A DNA stretch of 64,000 nucleotides from assembly GCF_000735455.1 (NCBI RefSeq), contig NZ_JMPS01000010.1, positions 62,001-126,000 on the forward strand, given 5' to 3'. Below the pieces are notes generated by a model. It was not told the origin of the DNA and did no database searches. It was given only the letters and a program-made list of their open reading frames with translations. The stretch comes from Yokenella regensburgei ATCC 49455. GTDB lineage: Bacteria; Pseudomonadota; Gammaproteobacteria; Enterobacterales; Enterobacteriaceae. A program made the translations under genes and the position numbers. This document shows positions 54,447-64,000 of the stretch, in pieces (the stretch's first letter is position 1; the number at the start of each line of letters is the position of its first letter).

Positions 54447-56594
54447 ATGAAAAAAGTCGTCACGGTTTGCCCGTATTGCGCCTCAGGATGCAAAATCAAC
54501 CTGGTGGTCGACAACGGCAAAATCGTCAAGGCTGAGGCTGCGCAAGGGAAAACCAACCAGGGGACGTTGTGCCTGAAAGGCTACTACGGTTGGGATTTCA
54601 TCAACGATACGCAGATCCTCACCCCCCGTCTGAAAACCCCGATGATTCGCCGCGAGCGTGGCGGCAAACTGGAGTCCGTCTCCTGGAACGAAGCGCTGGA
54701 TTATGTCGCCAGCCGCCTGAGCGCCATCAAAGAAAAATATGGCCCGGATTCGATTCAGACGACAGGCTCTTCACGCGGAACGGGTAACGAAACCAACTAT
54801 GTGATGCAAAAATTTGCGCGCGCCGTTATTGGTACGAATAACGTCGACTGCTGCGCTCGCGTCTGACACGGCCCTTCGGTTGCAGGTCTGCACCAGTCGG
54901 TCGGTAATGGCGCCATGAGTAATGCCATCACAGAGATTGATAATACCGATCTCGTGTTTATCTTCGGGTACAACCCGGCAGATTCACACCCTATTGTGGC
55001 GAATCACGTGATTAACGCCAAACGCAATGGGGCGAAGATTATCGTCTGCGATCCACGCAAAATTGAAACTGCGCGCATCGCCGATATGCACATTGCGCTC
55101 AAAAACGGTTCGAACATCGCGCTGTTGAACGCTCTTGGGCATGTCATCATCGAGGAGAACCTGCACGATAAAGCCTTTATCGCCTCACGGGCGGAGGGTT
55201 TTGAAGAGTATCGCAAGATTGTCGAAGGCTATACGCCAGAATCCGTTGAAGCCATCACCGGCGTTAGCGCACAGGAAATTCGCCAGTGCGCGCGCATGTA
55301 CGCTTCGGCGAAATCGGCTGCCATTCTGTGGGGCATGGGCGTTACCCAGTTCTACCAGGGTGTTGAAACCGTTCGTTCACTGACGAGCCTCGCTATCCTG
55401 ACCGGTAATCTCGGCAAACCAAGCGTCGGGGTAAACCCGGTGCGTGGGCAGAACAACGTTCAGGGTGCCTGTGATATGGGCGCGTTGCCGGATACCTATC
55501 CAGGTTATCAGTACGTCAAAGAAGAAAAAAACCGCGAGAAATTCGCCAAAGCCTGGGGTGTGGAAAGCTTACCGGCCCACACCGGTTATCGCATCAGCGA
55601 GCTGCCGCACCGTGCGGCGCATGGCGAAGTGCGTGCAGCCTATATCATGGGCGAAGATCCGCTGCAGACGGATGCAGAGCTTTCTGCCGTGCGCAAAGGG
55701 TTTGAAGATCTCGAGCTGGTTATCGTCCAGGATATCTTTATGACGAAAACCGCAGCGGCGGCCGACGTTATTCTGCCATCCACCTCCTGGGGCGAGCATG
55801 AGGGCGTTTATACCGCAGCCGATCGCGGTTTCCAGCGCTTCTTCAAAGCCGTAGAGCCGCAGTGGGATCTGAAAACGGACTGGCAAATCATCAGTGAGAT
55901 AGCCACCCGCATGGGTTACCCGATGCACTACAACAACACTCAGGAAATCTGGGATGAGTTGCGGCATCTGTGCCCGAGTTTCTACGGAGCGACGTACGAG
56001 AAAATGGGAGAGCTTGGCTACATCCAGTGGCCATGCACCGATGAGTCTGACACCGATCAGGGTACCAGCTACCTGTTTGAAGAGAAGTTTGATACCGATA
56101 ACGGGCTCGCGAAATTCTTCACCTGCGACTGGGTGGCACCTATCGACAAGCTCACGGATGAGTATCCGATGGTGCTCTCTACGGTGCGTGAAGTTGGCCA
56201 CTACTCTTGTCGTTCAATGACCGGGAACTGCGCGGCACTCGCAGCACTTGCCGATGAGCCTGGCTACGCTCAGATTAACACCGCTGATGCCGCCAGACTG
56301 GGTATTGCGGATGAGTCACTGGTGTGGGTGAACTCGCGTAAAGGTAGGGTGATTACCCGCGCGCAGGTTAGCGATCGTCCGAACAAAGGCGCGGTTTACA
56401 TGACCTATCAGTGGTGGATTGGCGCATGTAACGAACTGGTAACGGAGAACCTGAGCCCAATTACCAAAACGCCGGAGTATAAGTATTGCGCCGTCCGCGT
56501 CGAGCCGATCGCCGATCAGCGCGCCGCCGAGCAATATGTGATTGATGAATATACTAAATTGAAATCCCGCCTGCGCGCCAGCGCGATGGGATAA
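54447..56594 (+). CDS. fdhF: Formate dehydrogenase H (FdhF), selenoprotein
   Basis: A 715-residue molybdopterin formate dehydrogenase of the formate hydrogenlyase complex. The frame contains an in-frame TGA at 54864-54866, codon 140, read as selenocysteine as in E. coli FdhF. Plain ORF calling splits it into 54447-54866 and a second piece from 54915. Cys8, Cys11, Cys15 and Cys42 bind a [4Fe-4S] cluster. A SECIS hairpin follows the TGA. It is driven by a sigma-54 promoter and ends at a terminator. Confidence 0.96.
54864..54905 (+). other. SECIS element of fdhF
   Basis: The 40 bases starting at the UGA fold into a hairpin whose tip carries GGTTGCAGGTCTGCACC, the SelB-binding loop. The sequence is nearly that of the E. 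coli fdhF SECIS. It directs Sec insertion at codon 140. Confidence 0.93.
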
Positions 56595-56616
56595 TATATT
56601 TATCATTGAAGTAAAT

Positions 56617-56646
56617 AAAAGAGGTGGAATTATTCACCTCTTTTAT
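56617..56646 (+). terminator. fdhF terminator
   Basis: AAAAGAGGTG pairs with CACCTCTTTT across 8 bases, followed by ATATT, 22 bp after fdhF. The stretch from here to about 56785 is AT-rich and shows no gene. Confidence 0.88.
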
Positions 56647-56785
56647 ATTTTAATTTCTGCGAACGCCATTCCATATTTCATGTAATTTATCATAAAATAA
56701 ATTACATCTTCTCTTTGATAAAAATAAAGATACTATTTCTGCCGGGTGCTTAAGGCTTTCTGTCTTGAGCATTGGTGAGGGACAG

Positions 56786-56832
56786 AAAGTAATAAGCCTC
56801 GGGCAATGTTTCCATTAACCCGAGGCTACCCT
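56786..56832 (-). ncRNA. Sok-type antisense RNA
   Basis: The minus strand reads GTAGCCTCGGGTTAATGG, then CCCGAGGCTTATTACTTT, which closely follows the K-12 SokC RNA as recalled (GGCCTCGGGTTGATGG, then a GGGGC terminator). The arms AGCCTCGGG (56795-56803) and CCCGAGGCT (56819-56827) form its terminator stem. A GATACT -10 box lies at 56842 to 56837. It would base-pair with the hok leader and block translation. The ends are approximate. Confidence 0.65.
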
Positions 56833-56895
56833 CAACAGTATCCCTAGCAGGATGAGGGTAGCCTCTTACTTCACGTAACGCAAGGAGTAAAAGGC

Positions 56896-57048
56896 ATGAC
56901 GCCATTTAAATATTTGTTAGGTATTCTTTTAATTGTATGCCTGACGGTTCTGATATTCACCTTAATTAATCGTGGGAAGCTTTGCGAATTAAGAATAAGG
57001 AGTGGACATCAGGAGGTGGCGGCTAAATTAGCTTGTCAGAACGGCTAG
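56896..57048 (+). CDS. Hok/Gef-family small membrane toxin
   Basis: A 50-residue peptide: a hydrophobic helix (LLGILLIVCLTVLIFTLI), then the Hok signature with Cys30 in NRGKLCELR and the motif GHQEVAAKLAC. Hok toxins insert in the inner membrane and collapse its potential. AAGGAG stands 8 bases ahead of the ATG. A tiny upstream frame (56852-56878, 8 codons) precedes it and could serve as a leader; no full mok frame was identified. A sok-like antisense RNA lies upstream on the other strand, so it is a chromosomal type I system. Confidence 0.88.
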   Translation: MTPFKYLLGILLIVCLTVLIFTLINRGKLCELRIRSGHQEVAAKLACQNG

Positions 57049-57164
57049 CCCATCAGGCGGGGAAACCCGCCTGGCTTGCAGGGAGTCAGAGGTCTTAACG
57101 CGCCCATTTTATTTTTCTGCCGCCCCTTTATACTGCGCCACAGGTACATTGACGAAAACCAAAA

Positions 57165-57836
57165 ATGAAATATTTCTCATTATTACTTCTTTTATTTACT
57201 TTACCGACTTACGCAGACAGCATTGGTAGCCAGTTCGAACAGCAGGCAGAAGCCGGAGACAGCCGCGCCCAGTATCTGCTGGCCGATACCTGGTTCAGCT
57301 CCGGCAACGAAGAAAAAGCCCATTACTGGGCTGAAAAAGCAGCACAAAACGGCAGCGCTGACGCCGTCGCCCTGCTCGCGCAGATGGCGCTGCGCAGCGA
57401 TTACCGTGAAGCAAAGTCGCTGGCGGAACAGGCCAGCCGTGCGGGCAGTAAGGTCGGTGACGTCGTGCTCGCAAGGACGCTGGTCAACCATCAGGCCGGA
57501 ACGCCGGATTACCCACGAGCCATTGCGTTACTGGAAAGTGTTGCCGAAGACGTGGAAAGCGATGCCGCGGTAGATGCCCAGATGCTGCTTGGTCTTATCT
57601 ACGCCAACGGCGATACGATCCCGGAAGACGAGGAGAAAGCGACCTTCTATTTTAAACGCAGCTCTGCGCTTTCCAGAACGGGTTATGCCGAATACTGGGC
57701 GGGAATGATGTTCCTGCAGGGTGACAAAGGCTTTATCAGTCAGAACAAACAGAAGGCACTGCAGTGGCTGAACCTGAGCTGTATGGAGGGGTTTGATACC
57801 GGGTGCGAAGAGTTTGACAGACTCAGCAACGAGTAA
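57165..57836 (+). CDS. yjcO: Sel1-repeat protein YjcO
   Basis: A 223-residue periplasmic protein with a signal peptide of about 17 residues (ending TYA) and Sel1/TPR-like helical repeats (GDSRAQYLLADTWFSSGNEE, NGSADAVALLAQMALRSD, and two more). It resembles E. coli YjcO (229), of unknown function, and keeps its E. coli position between fdhF and gltP. The ribosome site is weak. Confidence 0.9.
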   Translation: MKYFSLLLLLFTLPTYADSIGSQFEQQAEAGDSRAQYLLADTWFSSGNEEKAHYWAEKAAQNGSADAVALLAQMALRSDYREAKSLAEQASRAGSKVGDVVLARTLVNHQAGTPDYPRAIALLESVAEDVESDAAVDAQMLLGLIYANGDTIPEDEEKATFYFKRSSALSRTGYAEYWAGMMFLQGDKGFISQNKQKALQWLNLSCMEGFDTGCEEFDRLSNE

Positions 57837-57852
57837 GCACTCAGCAAAAATA

Positions 57853-57885
57853 AAGCCGGGTGTGTGTTAAGCACTCCCGGCTTCG
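57853..57885. terminator. Hairpin between convergent yjcO and gltP
   Basis: AAGCCGGG and CCCGGCTT pair across a 15-base loop in the 52-bp gap. It could serve both genes, though the T tract is short. Confidence 0.6.
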
Positions 57886-57888
57886 GCG

Positions 57889-59232
57889 TTACGGATTCGC
57901 CTTCTTATCAAAATGACCTAATACTTCACGCTCATACGCCAGCGCTTTTTTACGGTCAAATTTGTGTTCCCACTTCGCGATAACCAGCACCGCCAGCGCA
58001 TTACCGACCACGTTCAATGCGGTACGCGCCATGTCGAGGATACGGTCGACACCGGCGATAAATGCCAGGCCTTCCAGCGGAATACCCACGCTCCCAAGCG
58101 TCGCCAGCAGCACCACGAAGGAAACACCCGGTACGCCAGCAATCCCTTTAGAGGTCACCATCAGCGTTAGCACGAGGATAATTTCCTGGCCGAGCGACAG
58201 CTCAATACCGTACAGCTGAGCGATAAAGATTGCCGCAATACTCTGATACAGCGTCGAACCATCCAGGTTGAAGGAGTAACCGGTCGGCACCACGAAGCTG
58301 GTGATCGATGCCGGCGCACCATAGGCTTCCATCTTCTCAATAATACGCGGCAGCACGCTTTCGGAACTCGCCGTTGAGTAGGCCAGAATCAGCTCATCTT
58401 TCAGGATACGGATAAGGATCCAGATGCTGAGCCCGCACATTTTCGCTACCAGTCCCAGCACCACCAGCGCAAAGAACAGGATGGCGACATATACCAGGAT
58501 AACCAGCTTAGCGAGCGGCCACAGCGAGGCAAAACCGAAGTTCGCCACCGTCACCGAAATCAGCGCAAACACCCCTACCGGCGCATAGCGCATCACCATG
58601 TGAGTCACTTTGAACATGGTTTCGGAGATAGAGCGGAATACGGTTACCAGCGGTTCACGATGGGTTGCAGGCAAGGATGACAGCCCAAGGCCAAACAGCA
58701 CCGAGAAGAAGATGATCGGCAGCATTTCGCCTTTCGCCATCGACGAAACGATGTTGGTCGGCACCAGAGACAGGATAGTCCCCATCAGGCCATGCGCGTG
58801 GCTCTGAACTTCCGCCGTGGTGTTCTGATACTTCGAAATATCCGCCACCGCCAGCTGCGACATATCAATACCTGAGCCTGGCTGGAACACGTTCGCCAGC
58901 GTAATCCCCAGAATGATGGCAACGGTGGTGATGATTTCAAAATAGATGATGGTCTTGGCACCAATGCGCCCCAGCGATTTCGCATCACCGACGCCAGCAA
59001 TACCGACCACCAGGGTCGAAATCACGATCGGCACGACAATCATTTTGATCAGGTGGATGAAGATATCCCCTGCCGGAGAGAGTAGATTAGCAATCAGCCA
59101 TTCGCGGCTGTCGCTTTGATAATGCAGGTAGCTTCCGAGCAGGATCCCCAGAATCAGGGCCAGCAAAATTTGCCAGGCCAGGCTGACTTTCGTTTTTTCA
59201 TGACTACAGACTTCCTCAATGAGAGACGTCAT
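57889..59232 (-). CDS. gltP: Glutamate/aspartate:proton symporter GltP, start region frameshifted
   Basis: An inner-membrane DAACS-family carrier with eight helices and two hairpins (motifs SSSE-like TASSESVLPRI and the NLDGSTLYQ loop). From KVSLAWQILL to the end it follows E. coli GltP closely. The start is odd: the best ATG (59201), with GAGGAAG about 8 bases ahead, reads MKKRKSAW and is out of frame. One more A in the A6 run after it would give MKKTKVSLAW, matching E. coli MKNIKFSLAW. As written, the frame opens only from 59232 (MTSLIEE, used here) or 59250, neither with a ribosome site. A sequence error or a real frameshift is likely. Confidence 0.85.
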   Translation of the reverse strand: MTSLIEEVCSHEKTKVSLAWQILLALILGILLGSYLHYQSDSREWLIANLLSPAGDIFIHLIKMIVVPIVISTLVVGIAGVGDAKSLGRIGAKTIIYFEIITTVAIILGITLANVFQPGSGIDMSQLAVADISKYQNTTAEVQSHAHGLMGTILSLVPTNIVSSMAKGEMLPIIFFSVLFGLGLSSLPATHREPLVTVFRSISETMFKVTHMVMRYAPVGVFALISVTVANFGFASLWPLAKLVILVYVAILFFALVVLGLVAKMCGLSIWILIRILKDELILAYSTASSESVLPRIIEKMEAYGAPASITSFVVPTGYSFNLDGSTLYQSIAAIFIAQLYGIELSLGQEIILVLTLMVTSKGIAGVPGVSFVVLLATLGSVGIPLEGLAFIAGVDRILDMARTALNVVGNALAVLVIAKWEHKFDRKKALAYEREVLGHFDKKANP

Positions 59233-59250
59233 TCCAGGAAGGAATGGCAT

Positions 59251-59616
59251 CTGCTGAAAGGGGTATGAATTGTGTTGCGTTTGTTAGTGAGTTTTTTTCA
59301 CGCGCAGTATCAGTACCACTTGCATGGCATGCTGCGCAAGCCTTTCAGAATGGGGCTTTTATCTACTTTTACGCATAATATCGCTGGTTTTTACTATTTA
59401 GATTGCATAAGCATTTGTTATAAAAAACTTTTTAAACTCACTATTTCTATAAATTCAAATAAGTAATTATTTCACTTCAAAGATTCATTTGACGAATATT
59501 CATACAGTTCCAGTAATGCGTGATCTGTCGCCCAAATAGTAAACAAAGCTGTCAGCGCTCCTGCAGTTAACTTTTATTTGACATATCATTAACAAGTTAA
59601 AAGGAGAAAAAAAGCC
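59251..59616. promoter_or_regulatory. Divergent gltP-acs control region
   Basis: 366 bp without a gene, AT-rich near the gltP side. GGAG precedes acs. The E. coli acs promoters are CRP-activated and modulated by Fis and IHF; sites could not be placed by eye. In E. coli the nrf operon lies in this interval; it is absent here. Confidence 0.5.
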
Positions 59617-61575
59617 ATGAGCCAAATACACAAACACTCTATTCCCGCAAACATTGCGGAAAGCTGCCTGATTAACCCGGAACAGTACAAGGCGAAGTAC
59701 CAGCAGTCAGTGACCGACCCGGATACCTTCTGGGGTGAACAGGGCAAGATCCTCGACTGGATGACCCCGTACACAAAGGTCAAGAACACCTCGTTTGCCC
59801 CCGGCAATGTCTCTATCAAATGGTATGAAGACGGTACGCTGAATCTGTCTGCCAACTGCCTCGACAGACATCTGGCCGAGCGCGGCGATCAAACCGCTAT
59901 CATCTGGGAAGGCGATGACGCCTCCCAGAGCAAAAACATCACCTATCGCGAATTGCACCGCGATGTATGCCGTTTTGCCAACGTCCTGCTGGATCTGGGG
60001 GTGAAAAAAGGTGATGTTGTCGCTATCTACATGCCAATGGTGCCAGAAGCCGCGGTCGCTATGCTGGCCTGTGCCCGTATCGGCGCCATTCACTCGGTTA
60101 TCTTTGGCGGATTCTCACCAGAAGCCGTTGCTGGCCGAATCATTGATTCCAGTTCACGTCTGGTTATCACCGCAGATGAAGGCGTGCGTGCCGGGCGCAA
60201 CATCCCGCTGAAAAAGAACGTCGACGATGCGCTGAAAAACCCTAACGTGAAGAGCGTAGAGCACGTAGTGGTTCTGAAGCGTACCGGCGGCAAGATTGAC
60301 TGGAAAGACGGTCGCGATCTGTGGTGGAGCGATCTCACGGCGAACGCCAGCGATAAACATGAACCGGTGGCAATGAACGCCGAAGATCCGCTGTTTATCC
60401 TCTACACCTCCGGCTCAACCGGCAAACCGAAAGGCGTGCTGCATACCACCGGCGGGTACCTGGTCTATGCGGCCAGCACGTTCAAATATGTGTTTGATTA
60501 CCATCCAGGTGAAGTGTACTGGTGTACCGCCGACGTCGGCTGGGTCACCGGACACAGCTATCTGCTGTACGGGCCGCTGGCCTGCGGCGCTATTACCCTG
60601 ATGTTTGAAGGCGTGCCAAACTGGCCGACCCCGGCGCGTATGTGTCAGGTGGTGGATAAGCATCAGGTCAACATTCTCTACACGGCCCCTACCGCCATTC
60701 GTGCCCTGATGGCCGAAGGCGATAAGGCCATTACCGGTACCAACCGCTCATCGCTGCGCATTCTGGGCTCCGTAGGGGAACCGATTAACCCGGAAGCGTG
60801 GGAGTGGTACTGGAAGAAAATCGGTAACGAAAAATGCCCGGTGATGGATACCTGGTGGCAGACCGAGACCGGTGGATTCATGATTACCCCGCTGCCGGGC
60901 GCTATCGAACTGAAAGCCGGTTCGGCCACCCGCCCGTTCTTCGGCGTGCAGCCTGCGCTGGTTGATAACGAAGGCCATCCGCTGGAAGGCGCTACCGAGG
61001 GTAACCTGGTGATCACCGACTCGTGGCCGGGTCAGGCGCGTACGCTGTTTGGCGATCATGAGCGCTTCGAGCAAACCTACTTCTCGACCTTCAAGAACAT
61101 GTACTTCAGCGGCGACGGCGCGCGTCGTGATGAAGATGGCTACTACTGGATCACCGGACGCGTGGACGACGTGCTGAACGTGTCTGGTCACCGTCTGGGT
61201 ACCGCCGAAATTGAATCTGCGCTGGTATCGCATCCGAAAATTGCCGAAGCCGCCGTGGTCGGTATTCCACACAACATCAAAGGTCAGGCAATTTACGCCT
61301 ACGTGACGCTAAACCACGGCGAAGAACCGACTCCGGAGCTGTATACCGAAGTGCGAAACTGGGTGCGTAAAGAGATTGGCCCGCTGGCAACGCCGGACGT
61401 GCTACACTGGACCGATTCGCTGCCGAAAACCCGCTCCGGCAAAATCATGCGCCGTATTCTGCGCAAGATCGCCGCCGGTGATACCAGTAACCTCGGCGAT
61501 ACTTCAACGCTCGCCGATCCAGGTGTTGTGGAAAAACTGCTCGAAGAGAAGCAGTCCATCACCATGCCATCGTAA
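59617..61575 (+). CDS. acs: Acetyl-CoA synthetase
   Basis: A 652-residue AMP-forming acetyl-CoA synthetase that scavenges acetate. The adenylation motif [11 protein letters not shown] is near residue 265. The C-terminal [11 protein letters not shown] carries the acetylation-controlled catalytic Lys (609 in E. coli numbering). It has the same length as E. coli Acs and heads acs-yjcH-actP. Confidence 0.98.
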   Translation: MSQIHKHSIPANIAESCLINPEQYKAKYQQSVTDPDTFWGEQGKILDWMTPYTKVKNTSFAPGNVSIKWYEDGTLNLSANCLDRHLAERGDQTAIIWEGDDASQSKNITYRELHRDVCRFANVLLDLGVKKGDVVAIYMPMVPEAAVAMLACARIGAIHSVIFGGFSPEAVAGRIIDSSSRLVITADEGVRAGRNIPLKKNVDDALKNPNVKSVEHVVVLKRTGGKIDWKDGRDLWWSDLTANASDKHEPVAMNAEDPLFILYTSGSTGKPKGVLHTTGGYLVYAASTFKYVFDYHPGEVYWCTADVGWVTGHSYLLYGPLACGAITLMFEGVPNWPTPARMCQVVDKHQVNILYTAPTAIRALMAEGDKAITGTNRSSLRILGSVGEPINPEAWEWYWKKIGNEKCPVMDTWWQTETGGFMITPLPGAIELKAGSATRPFFGVQPALVDNEGHPLEGATEGNLVITDSWPGQARTLFGDHERFEQTYFSTFKNMYFSGDGARRDEDGYYWITGRVDDVLNVSGHRLGTAEIESALVSHPKIAEAAVVGIPHNIKGQAIYAYVTLNHGEEPTPELYTEVRNWVRKEIGPLATPDVLHWTDSLPKTRSGKIMRRILRKIAAGDTSNLGDTSTLADPGVVEKLLEEKQSITMPS

Positions 61576-61589
61576 CCCCCTCACCCTAA

Positions 61590-61611
61590 CCCTCTCCCTC
61601 ACGGGAGAGGG
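61590..61611 (+). repeat. CCCTCTCCC palindrome between acs and yjcH
   Basis: CCCTCTCCC-TCAC-GGGAGAGGG lies 15 bp after acs, in the 80-bp gap before yjcH. It has the same arms as the copies at 427-448 and 44941-45002. Confidence 0.8.
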
Positions 61612-61655
61612 AAATAAAAACAAACCCACCCGACCTTACCTCTGGAGACTCTGTG

Positions 61656-63616
<1,961 letters not shown>

Positions 63617-63626
63617 CCACATGACT

Positions 63627-63649
63627 CCCCGGCCAGACGGCCGGGGTTT
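63627..63649. terminator. actP terminator
   Basis: CCCCGGCC pairs with GGCCGGGG across AGAC, followed by TTT. It lies 10 bp after actP and ends at the stop codon of the converging gene. Confidence 0.75.
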
Positions 63650-64000
63650 CAGAACATCAGCAAGCCAACCAGGGGGGCTACCAGCACCGTCACCACGCCA
63701 GAAAGCATCATCACCAGACTTGCCACAACGCCTTCCTGTTGCCCAAGTTCATAAGAGCGTGCCGTCCCTGCCCCGTGTGAAGCAGCGCCAAATCCGGCCC
63801 CTTTCGCCATGCCCTCGCGAATCGACATACGCAGAAACAGCATGTCGCCAATCGCCATGCCGAATACCCCCGTGACCACCACGAACAGCGCCACCAGATC
63901 CGGCTGGCCGCCCAGCGGTTTTGCCGCCGCGAGCGCAAACGGTGTGGTGACCGAACGCACCGCCAGGCTACGCTGGATCTCTTCCGGCAACGTGAACAGG
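63649..64000 (-). CDS. LrgB/CidB-family membrane protein, C-terminal part (5' end outside window)
   Basis: An open frame of about 117 residues runs in from the window end and stops at 63649. It contains the LrgB-family block LPEEIQRSLAVRSVTTPF, then GGQPDLVALFVVVTGVFG and GAASHGAGTARSYELGQQEG. The family (CidB, LrgB, YohK) forms inner-membrane holin-like or metabolite exporters. It resembles E. coli YohK but is not identical. Its start is not visible. Confidence 0.8.
   Translation of the reverse strand, partial: LFTLPEEIQRSLAVRSVTTPFALAAAKPLGGQPDLVALFVVVTGVFGMAIGDMLFLRMSIREGMAKGAGFGAASHGAGTARSYELGQQEGVVASLVMMLSGVVTVLVAPLVGLLMF

Noticed and set aside
54915-56594. Separate CDS for a truncated formate dehydrogenase
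   Set aside because: It is the second part of fdhF after the in-frame selenocysteine TGA, not an independent gene or a pseudogene.

Overview
The window is a chromosomal segment of a member of the Enterobacteriaceae, close to Enterobacter, Lelliottia, Kosakonia or Citrobacter. Nearly every protein aligns from memory with an Escherichia coli K-12 counterpart, and gene order follows the E. coli 93-94 min region in blocks. An ampR-ampC pair and a Klebsiella-type yia operon exclude E. coli itself; the species is not fixed by what I can see. All gene names rest on recognising protein sequences, since no search was run.

Region by region. (1) 1-19.2 kb is a core block: the end of mscM, epmA, frdABCD, blc, sugE/gdx behind a guanidine-II riboswitch, an orphan LuxR-type regulator, ecnB, efp, epmB, yjeJ, yjeI, groL-groS with a sigma-32 promoter, fxsA, aspA-dcuA, cutA-dsbD-yjdC and a tRNA-Phe gene. 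(2) 19.2-36.4 kb is variable. A broken TacT-type acetyltransferase toxin lies beside the tRNA, followed by a SnoaL-like protein and the yiaJ / yiaKLX1X2-lyxK-sgbHUE sugar-acid operon. Next come a GNAT enzyme, cbpA-cbpM, a NicO metal exporter, an AraC regulator, divergent ampR/ampC, and a CSS-EAL phosphodiesterase. (3) 36.5-42.4 kb holds proP, yjcZ, crfC and yjdM. (4) 42.5-54.2 kb holds yjdN, the complete 14-gene phnCDEFGHIJKLMNOP carbon-phosphorus lyase operon behind a PhoB-box candidate, and yjdP. (5) 54.4-64 kb holds the selenoprotein gene fdhF (in-frame UGA at codon 140 plus SECIS, sigma-54 promoter), a hok/sok toxin-antisense locus, yjcO, gltP, acs-yjcH-actP, and the end of an LrgB-family gene.

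Functional links. epmA, epmB and efp form the EF-P beta-lysylation pathway (enzymes and substrate). frdABCD, aspA and dcuA form an anaerobic aspartate-to-fumarate-to-succinate route. dsbD and cutA overlap. The yia genes encode uptake, reduction, phosphorylation, decarboxylation and epimerisation of L-ascorbate-related sugar acids towards the pentose phosphate pathway. acs-yjcH-actP import and activate acetate.

I found no clearly undescribed multi-gene system. The observations most worth a second look are: an apparent one-base deletion just after the natural start codon of gltP; ampR-ampC sitting about 28 kb from frd while frdD runs straight into blc; the guanidine-II riboswitch; the chromosomal hok/sok locus; the deletion-broken toxin beside tRNA-Phe; a family of CCCTCTCCC palindromes in operon spacers; and a CrfC that seems to have lost its clamp-binding motif.
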